From assembly GCA_025331125.1 (NCBI GenBank), contig JAOALB010000058.1, positions 225,546 through 289,545 on the forward strand: 64,000 nt of DNA, given 5' to 3'. Position numbers and translations under genes: made by a program. This DNA comes from Mycogone perniciosa. Lineage: Eukaryota; Ascomycota; Sordariomycetes; Hypocreales; Hypocreaceae. The notes below the pieces were generated by a model. It did no database searches, was not told the origin of the DNA, and was given only the letters and a program-made list of their open reading frames with translations. Positions 48,352 through 59,658 of this stretch are shown one piece after another. The first letter of the stretch is position 1. The number at the start of each line of letters is the position of its first letter.

Positions 48352-49145
48352 CTATACCCGCTCGCTCACCCATATTGCGCCGCGGCAGCCTGCCCTTATG
48401 ACGTTGGTAAGTAGCCAGTGGGGCTCTGCCTTCTTGGCATCGTTCTCCACGGCATGATCCAGATGCTCGAGCTCCTCGTCTCGTATTCTCCTCAGGGTAC
48501 CAATCAATTCCTTGATCTCCTCGCCGACCTCATACCCCTGCGCCTCCCACTCTGCGATCATCTCCAGAATCGTACGGATTTGCTCATTGTAATGCTGGCC
48601 GATTTCGGTCTCAACAGCTTCGGTGCATGCCATGGCTGCTTCACGGCCCATGAGAGCTGTAGACCAGCCCAAGCCAGTAGCCAGGACGGACCAGACGGGG
48701 TACAGGGCGGTAGGTCGGACGCGGTGTTTGTGGATGAGGGCGTTGAAGGTTGAGAAGTGAGCGGCTTCTTGGTCGTACATGTGGGCCATCAGAGGGCGGA
48801 GGTGAGGGTGCTTGCGGATGATGGGAGGTGTTTGCGCGCTGTAGATGAGTGTTGCGGCCAATTCACCGGCTTGGTTGACTCGGAGCTGAGGAGGGGAGTA
48901 GGGCATTAGTAAGGGACGTTTGTGTGAAGACATGAGAGGTTCGATGCGCTTACGGCAGAAGAGAGAAAGTCGCGCTGTTCCTGGGTGAGCGGCTTGCGCT
49001 TCTTTGCGCCGCCTGAGCTTGAGGTTGTGGTGGAGGAAGGAGTTCGCATGGCGGAGCTTGTTGAGAGAGTGCGGATGGTGCGCGCGGCATCGAGCCGTTT
49101 GAAAATGCTGTGGGCTGGCCGAGCCAGACATCGTGTTGGCGCCAT
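48352..49145 (-). CDS. coq7: 5-demethoxyubiquinone hydroxylase, mitochondrial (COQ7)
   Basis: Two exons (48954-49145 and 48352-48885) with a 68-bp GT-AG intron give 241 residues. The N-terminus MAPTRCLARPAHSIFKRLDA is Arg-rich and lacks acids, as expected for a mitochondrial presequence. The di-iron ligands are visible in two repeats: NQAGELAATLIYSAQ with DQEAAHFSTF (E-x2-H), and CTEAVETEIGQHYNEQ with RDEELEHLDHAVE (E-x2-H). The enzyme hydroxylates demethoxyubiquinone in the penultimate step of ubiquinone synthesis on the matrix face of the inner membrane. It is divergent from RTF1, with 512 bp between the two start codons. Confidence 0.95.
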
Positions 49146-49657
49146 AATTGTCGATGCTTACTTGGAAGAGATCCAAGCTGAATATCGCCGTCCCAATAGT
49201 AGAATCGCAATTAAGCCGGAGATGGAACACGAAACTCTCGAATGTCGGACTACCCATTGAGGATGACGCCGAGCATGCAAGGTCCGTAAACGGCAAGCGT
49301 GCCGATTGGCTGCGCACATCGCTGCCGGACTAACGCTTCGCCGACAGAAGCGCAAGTCCCGGCTGCTGGTAGCCAGGGCGAATCCCAGCAAGGCTGTGAA
49401 GACGCTCTCTCACTTTTCCTTCGCTATTTGCCATTGTGTCTTTTCTCCTTCTCCGAAACTCTTGTTGGCGAGTCTGTCGACCTCTTTTCGTGGTGGTCGT
49501 GCCAAATTCTTCCTCCTCTGCGTGTCATATTCACTAAACGGATCTTCTCGAGACGGCCGTCGCGTTAATACGCCAGAAAGAACAGCAGTCGCTCGTGTCG
49601 CCACCCCCTGAAGCGTTTTTCTGTCAACGATTCTGCACGGCGTAACGGATCGTCATC
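49146..49657. promoter_or_regulatory. Bidirectional promoter, COQ7 and RTF1
   Basis: A 512-bp region between divergent ATGs. It has CT-rich tracts on the RTF1 side (about 49400-49460 and 49490-49530). No TATA box is obvious. Shared control of the two genes is possible but not shown. Confidence 0.5.
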
Positions 49658-51753
49658 ATGGCTGATATCGACGACGAGCTCCTCGCTCTTGCGGGTGGTG
49701 ATTCAGATGACGAGGGATCCGTGGACGCGGGCAGAGAGGCTTCAGCATCGCCGCCGCCAACAAAAGAGACATCCAAATCATCAGGGAAGAAGTCGAAGCG
49801 GCGATCACGGCAAGATGATTCGGAGGAAGAGGGTGAGGCGTAAGTGAATTATTCTGCCTATTTCTTGCCCTTCCAGGTCTTTCTATGCTCCATCAAGACC
49901 TCGGCTCTGCAGCCTCAGCCCCAGCTCACTTGGACCTCACCCCTTGTTTCCTCTCAGCTGTTTGACAGTTGTTAACGCGTGATTTCCCCCCTGTCAACAG
50001 GTCTTCAGCCCCTCCATCACCAAACTCGCTCGAATCAGCTTCAATGGACGAGTCCGACTCCGACGCAGAGCCATCGCGCGGCGTGAGCCGTACAAACACC
50101 GCCGCCGCTGCAGCTGGTGGAGATGATGATAAATACCCGGTGGATGGCATGTTCACGAGCGAAGCAGAAAAGGCAGAGATCATGGCCATGCGTGAAGTAG
50201 AGCGAGAACAGATCATCGCGGATCGAGTCTCTGAGATCGAGCGCCAACGACAGAATCGTCTTCTGCGACAAATGGTCAACAACGTCGAGAACGAGGAGCG
50301 GAAACAGGTCAAGAAGAAGCGCAGCGCAGACACCGCCGAACTTGAAGATGGCCAACGTAAGGCGTCACGGCAGAGGACAGGGAAGGCCGGCGAGTCAGCG
50401 ATGGATTCTCTGCGCAGAGCACGCGCTGAGAAACAACGGCGACGCGAAGACCAAGAGAGACGGAGGGACGGTATGTCACCGAGAGGCCGTGGCTCCAGAG
50501 AGCCAGAAGATAGCGACGATGACTATGGACGGGGCCGCAGTCGTACTCCTGAAAAGGAGCCTGCTCGGGAACTACCACCGGCAGAGCTTCGCGATTACGA
50601 CAGAATTCGACTTGGCCGGAACGAGTTTGCACAGGTCTGCTTCACACCCGGCTTTGAGGCCGCCATCGCGGGATGCTATATCCGCATTGCCCTGGGATCT
50701 CACCCTGAAACCGGCGTTGAGCAGTACCGCATGGCAGTCATCCAAGGTAAGATTTCGCGCGTTGGAATCAGGGCTATGCATAAATGCTAATCCATGATAT
50801 TGCACAGGCTTTGCAACCAGTCGGCCGTATGCACTTAACGGTCCTAATGGATCCTTTGTGACAGATCAATACGTGAAGGCGGCCCACGGTAAGGCCATAA
50901 AGGAGTTCCCCTTCATCGCAGCGTCGAGTGGCAAGTTCACAGAGGTATTATCACCCGTACCAGTGACGCTTGAATGATAATAACAATGTCTTAGGCTGAG
51001 CTCAACCGTTATCAAGTTACATGTAACAACGATGACATCGCGCTGCCTACAAAAGCATTCCTTCTAGATAAAATCGACGACATTAATTCTCTCATCAGCC
51101 ACAAGTGGACAAACGAGGAGATCAAGGCCAGACTTGCAAAGAGGAATGAATTCCGACGGCGGTTCGATCCGACAGAGCGTGAACGTGTTTCCAGGCTGCA
51201 TGAGGAGGCAGTACAAAAGGGCGACGATCAGAAGGCGGAGGAGCTTCAAGAAGAACTTGACAAACTGGGTAGCCAGCGGCTAGCCTTCAGGACAAGCCTG
51301 GGTCCTTCAAAGAACTCAGAAGCCACGAAGGCGTCATCAGAACAAGACCGACTTGCGGAGCGTAACCGAGAAAACCGACGACTCAATCAGGAAGCTGTCC
51401 GCAAGGCTCAATTAAAGGAGAAGGCCAAGGCTCGAGAAATTGAGAACGCCATTAAGCGTGGCGAGCATGTCCAGGAGGACTACTCTCGACGACTGAGGAC
51501 AAAGGCCAAGTTCGTCCATGATGTGAACGAGAAGGTGGGCGATAAGGCAGCCTCCAAGGATGGCTCTGTGAGCACACCGGCCAACGGAACTCCCAAGTCC
51601 AGTGGGATGTCTTCCTCACAGATGCTGCCCCATCTTGCCAAACTACAAGAGCAGAAGTACACGGAGACCAAGGGTCTACCCACAATTCACAAGCCCCTTA
51701 TGGATGACGATGTCATTGGGGCCCTGGATCTGGAGATTGACGTTGAGATTTGA
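49658..51753 (+). CDS. rtf1: RNA polymerase-associated protein RTF1 (Paf1 complex, Plus3 domain)
   Basis: Four exons (49658-49839, 50001-50746, 50808-50944 and 50995-51753) give 607 residues. The acidic N-terminus MADIDDELLALAGGDSDDEG is typical. A charged coiled-coil part follows (REVEREQIIADRVSEIERQR). The Plus3 domain spans roughly 240-375: ELPPAELRDYDRIRLGRNEF, CYIRIALGSHPETGVEQYRM, then FATSRPYALNGPNGSFVTDQ. The C-terminal coiled coil includes RNEFRRRFDPTERERVSRL. The protein joins the Paf1 complex on elongating RNA polymerase II through Spt5 and is needed for histone H2B ubiquitination and H3 methylation. All introns are GT-AG. The unusually short first exon ends within the acidic segment. 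Confidence 0.94.
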
Positions 51754-52096
51754 GCCTTCGCGCTTTTTTTAAGAGGGAAAAGCGGTACTAGTGGCTTAGC
51801 TATGCTTGCGGCGGTTGGGGCATTTATGGAGTTAGGGCAAGTTGGACGGAATTTGATTTACGATGCCTCCCAAACGGGAGAACGAGGGGCTTGATTCGCC
51901 TGTGCATCCTTGGAGCAGGTGGCTTGCACGAGGCGTCAAAAAGACTTGCAGTCGATACAGCCAAGAACCATCTCTTTTGTGACGTGATCCAACCACAACT
52001 TGTATTCACAACACAATTAATTTCCTATGTTATGATATTATTAACGGCTGCCTTCGGCGCCCTCTTATTTTCTAGTTTTCTACGAAGTAGTTAGCT
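51754..52096. other. 3' region between RTF1 and unknown gene A
   Basis: No gene seen. A TACGAAGTA motif lies at 52081-52089. This marks the boundary between the conserved core and the second accessory block. Confidence 0.5.
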
Positions 52097-53625
52097 TCAA
52101 TTGAGAGGATTCCTCGCAATCGCTAGATCCGACACCCTTGCTATGAGAACCATTGATCTCTTCAAGTGCCTTCCGCGCCTCTCTCTGTTTCTCCAGGTGC
52201 CAGCCTTCTCATGTTCCATTTTCTCTATTTCATCTGTCAGGGCTTTGCGTCTGTTGTCGACCTCTACCTCGGTCATCTTCTGCTTGATTGCGTCACTTAT
52301 ATGGTCGTTGAGTTTTACGAGCTGACTGAAATCGTCTTGTGCGCTCTTGGTGTACGTGTCGATGGCAGTCTGCACCTCCGAAAAGACGCCGTGTGCGTTA
52401 TTCTCGATTGTTTGAAGCCAATGTTTCTCGGCACTTTGAAATATCACGGCCGCTGGGCCTTGGTAATACCCATTGCGACGCTCTATGCCCTCCATTGCTT
52501 CCTTCCGAATTTTCTCATTGATCTGATCAATCATCGTTGCCTTATCCGCTTCTTTCTGCTTCATCCAAGTGCTTGAAGCATCCTCAAAGATGTGCTTGAT
52601 TTGGTCGTCACTAGCGATGGCCATCGTATCTACAGCTTCTCTGATCGCTTGCTTGACCTGCGCATGAAAGAAGATATCGGTTGTTGGGGGCTGGGCTTTC
52701 TCCTTTTTCAAGAAGTCGAGCTTGCCCTGGTACCGCTCGTTCAAAAGCTCTCTAATTCTGAAATCCAACCTACTCTCAAAGTTGTGGATTTGAGAAGATG
52801 GAAGGTCTCTGAAGAACGTGTGTGCCAGCACGTTGGCTCGGGTAGTTTGTGTCGCCTTTGATTCCGTCTGCAACTTGACTTTGTTGGCCGTTTCGTGCAG
52901 CTGGTATGTTGGATTTTGTTTGTGCTGACGGTTTAGATAAAGTCTGACGACGATGAAGAAGAGGCTGGCTCTGATTCCCCTACCGATCCGGTCGTGCCCT
53001 CGGACAATAGCCTTGGCATTGTCCTTGGTGTTCAACACGACGATGTCTCCAGTGAAGGGCAATTCGGTCGTTTTTCCAGCCTCCGTCTTGCGCCAATTGC
53101 CAATAAAACTCAAGGAGGGATCTTTGTCGTTCGTCGTCAAGTTGCCAACGAACTGGATCTTGTACCAGTCCGACTGCTCGTCGCCCCAGGTCACCACTTC
53201 TCATCACCACCAAGAACAGGAGTCGCCTTGAACGTCTTCGCGTCTTTGCCTTTGTTGCCAGAGGTGATGGTGCCGTCATCATCAACCCATATCTGCAAGG
53301 TCGGATACGGATCCGAAGTGACGGAATACTTGCCGACATAGAGCATGAATTCGAAGTCGGGTGGAGGCTTGGAAGGCTGCGAACCGCTACCAGTGTCGGG
53401 CTTCACGCCTGTGGGGGGATGGATGAGCTCTTGGACGTCCTACTCGGACAGCTTTTCGAGTCCTCTAGACTTCAAGATTTGCTCGATTTTCTCATCTCGC
53501 TCGGGACCAAAGTCCATGAGCAAGGCGTCTTCTATATCTTGCTGAAAGGTACTTGGGGGTGGTTCCGCCAGTGCCTTGAGGAAGCGGTTGGTGAGGTTTG
53601 CCTCGATGGTGCCGCTGGCCGCCAT
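52097..53625 (-). pseudogene. Unrecognised gene A of a divergent pair, inactivated
   Basis: The frame starts at ATG 53623-53625 (MAASGTIEANLTNRFLKAL). It reads to an in-frame TAG at 53440-53442; on either side the sequence is continuous (LEKLSE, stop, DVQELIHPPTGVKPDTG), so a CAG-to-TAG change is the simplest explanation. The frame then breaks by one base near 53190-53197 (LGGDEKW to VTWGDEQSDWYK) and runs to TGA 52097-52099. The whole would be about 508 residues. The middle has beta-rich segments (YVGKYSVTSDPYPTLQIWVD). The C-terminal half is strongly charged and alpha-helical, probably coiled coil (KALTDEIEKMEHEKAGTWRN). I do not recognise a domain. The gene faces gene B head-to-head across 502 bp. 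A short intron over the TAG (35 bp) is too small to be credible. Confidence 0.65.
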
Positions 53626-54127
53626 CTGTCTGATGTTTGATGTTTGATGTTTGTAATGCACAGTTCAAGGGTTGATGGATGAGTGGAGGAAAGACTGAAG
53701 CAGGCCTGGAGACGGAAGTATTTTTATTAATATCATTACGAAACAGTATCGCATCCATCTAACCTTGCCTATCTGCGGCTCAGCTCGAATGGATACATGG
53801 TATATATGTACTACATGGGTGTGACCCAAGTTGCCAGTGTCTGGATGGTTGGGCTGGTCTGCATCCTCACACGTGCATACAATATTGAATATTTCGTACA
53901 CCACCAGACGTGCATGCATAGGCTCCGTCGCTCAGCTCCGTTGGGCGCAGCCTGACATGCAGAATGGAGGCCCCGAGCACCTATCAATAGTGTATACTGT
54001 TATTATCATGGCATACGGTGCTCGAGGTCGGCTCTCCATCTATGACGCTGGCCGTCGCCATTAAACGTCATACTATTACCGCTTCTGTTGATTCGATTTC
54101 ACAACCAGATCAACATTGAAACAAAAG
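53626..54127. promoter_or_regulatory. Divergent promoter of the unknown gene pair
   Basis: A 502-bp region between the start codons of genes A and B. Head-to-head placement suggests they were co-regulated before decay. No clear TATA box or binding motif. Confidence 0.4.
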
Positions 54128-55730
54128 ATGGCAGCCAAGTACCAAAACCTCGACTAGAGGCAACCCGCGCCCAACGACCGCTTCTCCTACTTCACCAACG
54201 GCGAGACCACCATCATTCTGCAGACACTCGAGACCTTCATCTTGCGACCTTCGGACACGTTCAAAAGCAGGAGGCTCCATGTGTACGCCGAAACCATTCA
54301 GCTCAGCGGGGACATTGAGCTCCCAGGAAAGGAGCTGGGGTTGTTCTGCAACAAGCTTCTGCTGCCGCCTGGGCAATCATTTGGTTCAATTTCTGTTACT
54401 GGCAAGGCAGGCGATGATGGCTCTCCAAATAAAGCTCTCGAGGACAACAATCATGGGAAGACAGGTGGCACCATCGTCTTATGCGTCGAAGAGTTCGATA
54501 CCCAGCTTCTTCTTCACCGATTTGACGACAAACAAAAGAGAGTCGGCCTCTATCTTCAAGCCTACGGCGGCGCAGGCGGGAGAGGCGCAGGCAACATTGC
54601 TAACGGCAATGACGCTGGCGGTCCAGGCGGCGATGGTATGTTTTCATGTTGTCTTCATGTTGCTTGGGAGAGATGGGCGTCCCTGCTGCAAGCTCTTACG
54701 CTTCCCTATAGGCAATATGACTGTGTATTTTGGCCACAATCTGCTCGGCGTCATCAACACCGTTTCGGCCTTGGTCAATGACCCTCATATGCCGTAAGGG
54801 ATAACCTCGTCCCGAATTTACATGAACTCCCGTTGAGCTGACATGGCATTGGACCAGATGGGTGGCGAAGCTCCCGAAGCTGCGAGCTTACGACTTCAAG
54901 GGCGAGTTATCAGACAAGAATAAACAGCGCCTCGTTGAAGTGACAGAGAAGAACATAGATGTTGTAAAACTAGTCGATGAGATCGGAATAATGGTTGGCA
55001 ATATCTCCTTCGAAAGCGCACCAGAAGGCACCTCTCCATCGGACTCGGCCGACAAACTATCCCAGCTCATTGAAAAGTTTCAACAAACCCCCAAAGAGCC
55101 CAATGCGGTGGAAACCACAAAGGACGCCATTCAAGAGTCACGCGATGTGCTGAACCAGCTCCGGCAAGCCAAGCTGCCGTACACAGCCCAGCAGTGGAAA
55201 GACTTTGAAGACTTGACTGAGCTTGTCCTAGCAGAGATGGGCAAAGCCTTGGAAACGCCCATGAACAACTCCGACTCTCAAGTTCAGGCCGCTGTCGCCG
55301 ATGTGGCAAAGGAGCTTAGAGCCAAGGTGAACGAAGTTTCGAAAAGAATGAAAGTCTCATATGCATGTAGAAAGGGTAAGACGGCCACTCCCCAAATCTC
55401 AGACCACCTCTAATACTGACAACCATGTAAAGGCCGTGGCGGAGAAGGCGGCAAAGGAGCCCTCGTCGGCTCAGCCAAAGGTCCTAATGGCAAACCCGGC
55501 CAGCTGGAAGGCAAGCCGAGGGTCGAAACTCTCGACTTCTCGGGCTCGGAACAGAACCTCGCCTTCCCCGACGCACCTGCTCATCCCGACCAGTGCCAGA
55601 TGCTTCTGAACAGGGCTGATTTCAAGTATTTCGCAGCCAGTGCTGGCGAGACTGTCCAGAGCACCACTAAGAAAGAAATGCAAGATTATGTTGGGTCCGG
55701 GCATGCGAAGGTACCAATGCCACTGACACT
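54128..55730 (+). pseudogene. Unrecognised gene B of a divergent pair: early stop, 3' end replaced by a retroelement
   Basis: ATG 54128 opens MAAKYQNLD, then an in-frame TAG (54155-54157), then continues in the same frame as RQPAPNDRFSYFTNGETT. The model after that has GT-AG introns near 54636-54712, 54796-54859 and 55376-55433, all in frame. Two glycine-rich, collagen-like stretches stand out: GGAGGRGAGNIANGNDAGG, and GRGGEGGKGALVGSAKGPNG at the last intron junction. Between them is a helical, acidic region (KLVDEIGIMVGNISFESAPE). Homology to itself stops at about 55690-55740, where the sequence becomes an integrase-like frame, so the natural 3' end is lost. I recognise no domain. The pairing with gene A and matching decay suggest a two-gene unit. 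Confidence 0.6.
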
Positions 55731-56527
55731 GTGCGTGAGGTATCGATGGTTCACCCAGTGGCTTTCTACGCCGACCCAGGATCAGCCTTCCAATCTGACG
55801 AGTTCAGAACCACAATGCGCATGAAAGGAGCAGAGATCATGATAGCTCCTTTGCAATCTCACCGGAGCGTGGGGTTAATAGAAGTTACCAATCGCATCAC
55901 TCTCTCCATTACCAACAAAGTCACGGTTTCACCCACAGAGTGGGACCGAAGCATCCTGCAAGTCATGAAGGCCATGAACGGAAGAGTTGTATAATCCTTT
56001 GGGTACTCACCTTGCGAAATACTATACGGAGTCGAACACCAAGGGCCGCTCGCTAAGCTTTGGCCAAGACTGGAAGCTCACTAACTTGTGTGGCCATCAG
56101 AGAGGGCATATGTGGATGGCCATGGGAGAGAAACATGCAGACCCGGTAGTGAGTTATGTGTCGGGATGAACTCTGGTACACAAAAGAGGTATATCGGGTG
56201 GGAGGCAAGAAGGCAATGACGCAGAGAGCGAGACATGCCGCCCGCTCATTCAAGCCGTATGCTCCTGGTGAAATGGTGATGGTAGCTCAGGGGGGGAAGC
56301 CACTAAAGTTAGGAGGATGGAGAGGCCCATTCAAAATACTACACCGAGTGGGGAGGGCCTTATATAAATTGTGCAATATAGAAGGATCCTCGCTGGCCTG
56401 GGGAGCCACCCTCGACATACATGAAGACGCTCTGAGACCAGCAAGGCCTCGCTCAGGCTACCTGAGGACCAATACTGAAGAAGACTTCTCACCGAAGCAG
56501 AATTTGCGAAGAGACAGGCGGAAATGA
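55731..56527 (+). pseudogene. Retroelement integrase fragment
   Basis: The core-domain fragment reads FYADPGSAFQSDEF and then GAEIMIAPLQSHRSVGLIEV, the D-x-G-x-x-F and following helix region of rve-type integrases. The C-terminal fragment (56156-56527) has FKPYAPGEMVMVAQGGKPLK and WRGPFKILHRVGRALYKL, the beta-barrel (GPF/Y-like) module. The frame shifts between the two parts and stops occur near 55993 and 56168. The N-terminal zinc finger and the first catalytic Asp are absent. Integrase would have inserted the cDNA copy into the host chromosome. Confidence 0.7.
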
Positions 56528-57279
56528 GCGGAGGCCATGAAGGGCATGACGGTGGAACAAACATAGAAACAGTTGGTAGCCTGGTGGATATTGCTTGAGA
56601 GGGGACTGCTGTCAACCCCCCATTCTGGGATTCATCCTTAGCCCTCTCCCAAACTTCTCTTCCTGCCTTTTTTTCCCTCTGTCACATATATCTTCTATCC
56701 TGTCATTAGTCTGCTCTGTCTAGTCGCTGCTACTACCTTATGATTCACTGGGAGGGAAAAGGAAGATTTCACACCGCCTACTTTACCGCTTTCTTGATCA
56801 AACTGCATTTTCATGCTCTTTAACCTTCTGGCCTTTCTTAAACAACTCCACTGATTGGTGACCGATCCCGATAACGATCTCAGGAGTGACTGCCTCGAGC
56901 CGGAAGATCTCAACTCAACCATGGCCGAGTGTGAGAACGCAACCTGCCACGAAGGCAGCCCTCCCTGCACCCCCGAAAGCGGACCGGACGAGCGAGGAAC
57001 CGAGCAGTCGGAACCTGAAACTGGAAGAGGCAGCCCTGAGGAGGCATCGAGCTGGCAACTCAAGACGGAGGGAAGAGTTATCGCCGAAGCACTGGGTACT
57101 GCAGGACCAGACGAATATATCACTGAGAATGAAGCAGGGTGGAAGCTTACAGCTGAGTGGAAAACTGTGTGTGTGTCCACCTGATGCACGAAGGGGTACA
57201 CGCATAGTTGCTTCGAAGCGGGGTATAAGAAAAAGAAAGGAGATGGAAGAAACCTGGCCTTCAAATTGTGCCCCTCCGA

Positions 57280-59268
57280 TGGTGGCAAACCCCCCGAAGG
57301 TGCTGGAGACCCTGGATGATGACGATAGGGGCACTCTTACCGGGGAGCAATTGGGCTTCAAGGGGAAGAAGCCCATAAAAATTGCAGCCATGGCATGCAG
57401 GAAGAGGCCCCTCTGCAGAGATCATGAGGAGCGACGCGGATACATATTTCGGGCACCCCTTACACTGGGCATGATGTACCCCGAGGCTGTGCGAGAAATC
57501 CTGGAAGACTTCCGAAGAAACCACCCTTACGAACTCCTCCCAATAACCATACTGATCATGGCAACACAAGTGTGGTTAGATCTTGAGGAGAATGACCAAC
57601 TAGAACACTGGATGGGGGACAAGAAAAAGAATTATGCTACTAATTCTATAAGCGTGCCTAAGGTACCTCTGGCGGTTTTCTTGATATATTTTCCCCATTG
57701 GCTGCGATGGACGGAAAACGGGGGACTGGCAGAGCACCCACACCCACTCCGATTTGTGGCTCACATGTGGAAAAAAGACGGAGAGGAGAAACTCGAACTG
57801 GCGAAGACATCAGAAAAGAAACTGCTTCAGAAGGTCGCCGTGGCGAAACCATGGCACCCTGCCATCAAGGACCCCGCTTCAGCTTGGGTGGAACTGATGC
57901 CCTGCCACATACCCGGATCCAGAATGCCGCCCTCCAAGGAATACCCATACCAAAAGGAGAGCTAGTGAGACTTACTGGCATTGGGCATGTGTACTCCCTG
58001 GGACTACCAACATATTGCCGAACGACCGCTGGCCGAAGAAAGATCGCCCTCCCACAGGATCTGGCCATGGAATGGATCCCTCATGGGCATCGAGGGGAAA
58101 TGGCAGTACAGCCTCCAGAAGATTTTTTAGAGGTGAATGAAAACACGATCAATCTGTTCGCCCCCTTTCCGTGCGCTGGACCATGGTGGAAGATTCTCTA
58201 TTTTGTGGAACGACAGCACGAAGTCCCAACCACCCCCGGGGGTAGGGCAGACATTGACTTGTTGGTCTCTCTGGATGACTCCTCCCCTGAGAGGGGTGAA
58301 AGGAGAAGAGCCATTAAAGAGTATGAGTCCACCCGAGACATCGAACGAGAACGGGAAGAGATTGCTCGAATGCCCATCTCACGCTCTCCAACCAATAACC
58401 CTCCCTCAACGACTCCTGAGAGCCTCCCTTCAGCACCTCCCATGAGAAACCCCCTTCCAACCGCCTCCCCAGCTGGTTTCGGAGAGACCTCTGACCTATG
58501 CCGAAACCTTGACGAAGAAAGGATACGAGAACAGTCGATGACTATTACACCCTCCTCTCACGAGAGAGCAAGTGGGAAGGATATTCTGAACAGGCTGATG
58601 TTGGATAAGTATACTGTCACCCCATTACACGAGCATCCGCCTGAAAGTACACCAAAGACCGACAATATGGGGTCACAAACCACTACATCAACCAATGTAC
58701 CCCCCGCAAAGACGCACTGGACAGTGTTGACGCCGCTGTGACCCATGCCGTGGAGTCCACGGAAGGGATAGCGACCAACATTAACCCCCTGAAGCGGAAG
58801 GCATCCACGCTGGATAACGAAGAGACAGGGAAAATATCAATCGAATCACTGGGAATGGAGCTCAAGTTTTGGGTGTCCGAGAACGTGAGGGAGCTGATTA
58901 GAACAACAATGGGGGCCACTTTCGAGGACTGGAGCACTAAAGGCTACCTGAAGATTCCAGATGGATGTGAAGTAAGGTGGAGGGACGAGCTCATCCCCAG
59001 CATCGAACAAAAGATGGGGTACTCTGGCTTGATGACGGAGGAGCAGCTGAACTCACTCTTAACGAGAGTGGGAAAATTCCCAGAGAAAGCTCACAGAGGC
59101 GTGGGAAAGGTACACGAGTACCTAGAAAAGAGTTTGGAGGAACTGCGGAAGGGTACTGAGGTGAAGAGGGAGCTTGTTTTGCGAACTCTACAATCAGAGG
59201 CAACCCTGATGGAACATGATGCAATTAAACTGGAGGACCTGACGGTCGTGGTGGCAAGAAAGAGTTGA
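57280..59268 (+). pseudogene. Degenerate third ORF of the retroelement, unknown product
   Basis: Three overlapping frames form one former ORF of about 650 codons. The frame open from 56886 (the candidate start MVANPPKVLETLDDDDRGTL lies near 57280) gives way to another frame inside 57698-57965. That frame passes to a third near 58730, which ends at 59268. The first third is compact and mixed (YIFRAPLTLGMMYPEAVREI, FLIYFPHWLRWTENGG). The middle is Pro/Ser/Thr-rich. The last 170 residues are helical and charged (MEHDAIKLEDLTVVVARK). No zinc knuckle, signal peptide or fusion-protein feature is visible. It occupies the env position, between integrase and the 3' LTR, but nothing shows that it is an envelope gene. 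Confidence 0.5.
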
Positions 59269-59658
59269 CCCTCTGAGGGGTTCGAAACCGGATTCCTCCT
59301 CCCATTTTTGCGATGCTGTGGAATGGGATATAATGAGAACGAAACTCTCGCTGGAGTAGCGACTATCCTCCTGGGTTCTCCGCACAGTTGGGCATATTCC
59401 TTGCTATGCACCCTCCAGGGGATTTAGGGGCTCCCATTGGAAGATAGCATAAAAGGGTATGACTTAGCAAGAGCTACAGTGGACAGGCTTAAACAAGGAA
59501 GCTGGAATGATATTGATGGAAGTATAAAGTTTCTGAAACAGATATCTGCAGAAGGTTTTTGAGGGATGAATTCTCTGGTTTTTTTTCATTGATTTACAGA
59601 TATATTAGTCCTCTATAGTGTAAAGCTGGGGACGGCTATTTTTAAGGAGGGGAGATAA

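Noticed and set aside
53442..53476. A short intron that would remove the TAG in gene A
   Set aside because: It would be about 35 bp, below the normal fungal minimum, and the sequence reads continuously through the TAG in the same frame.
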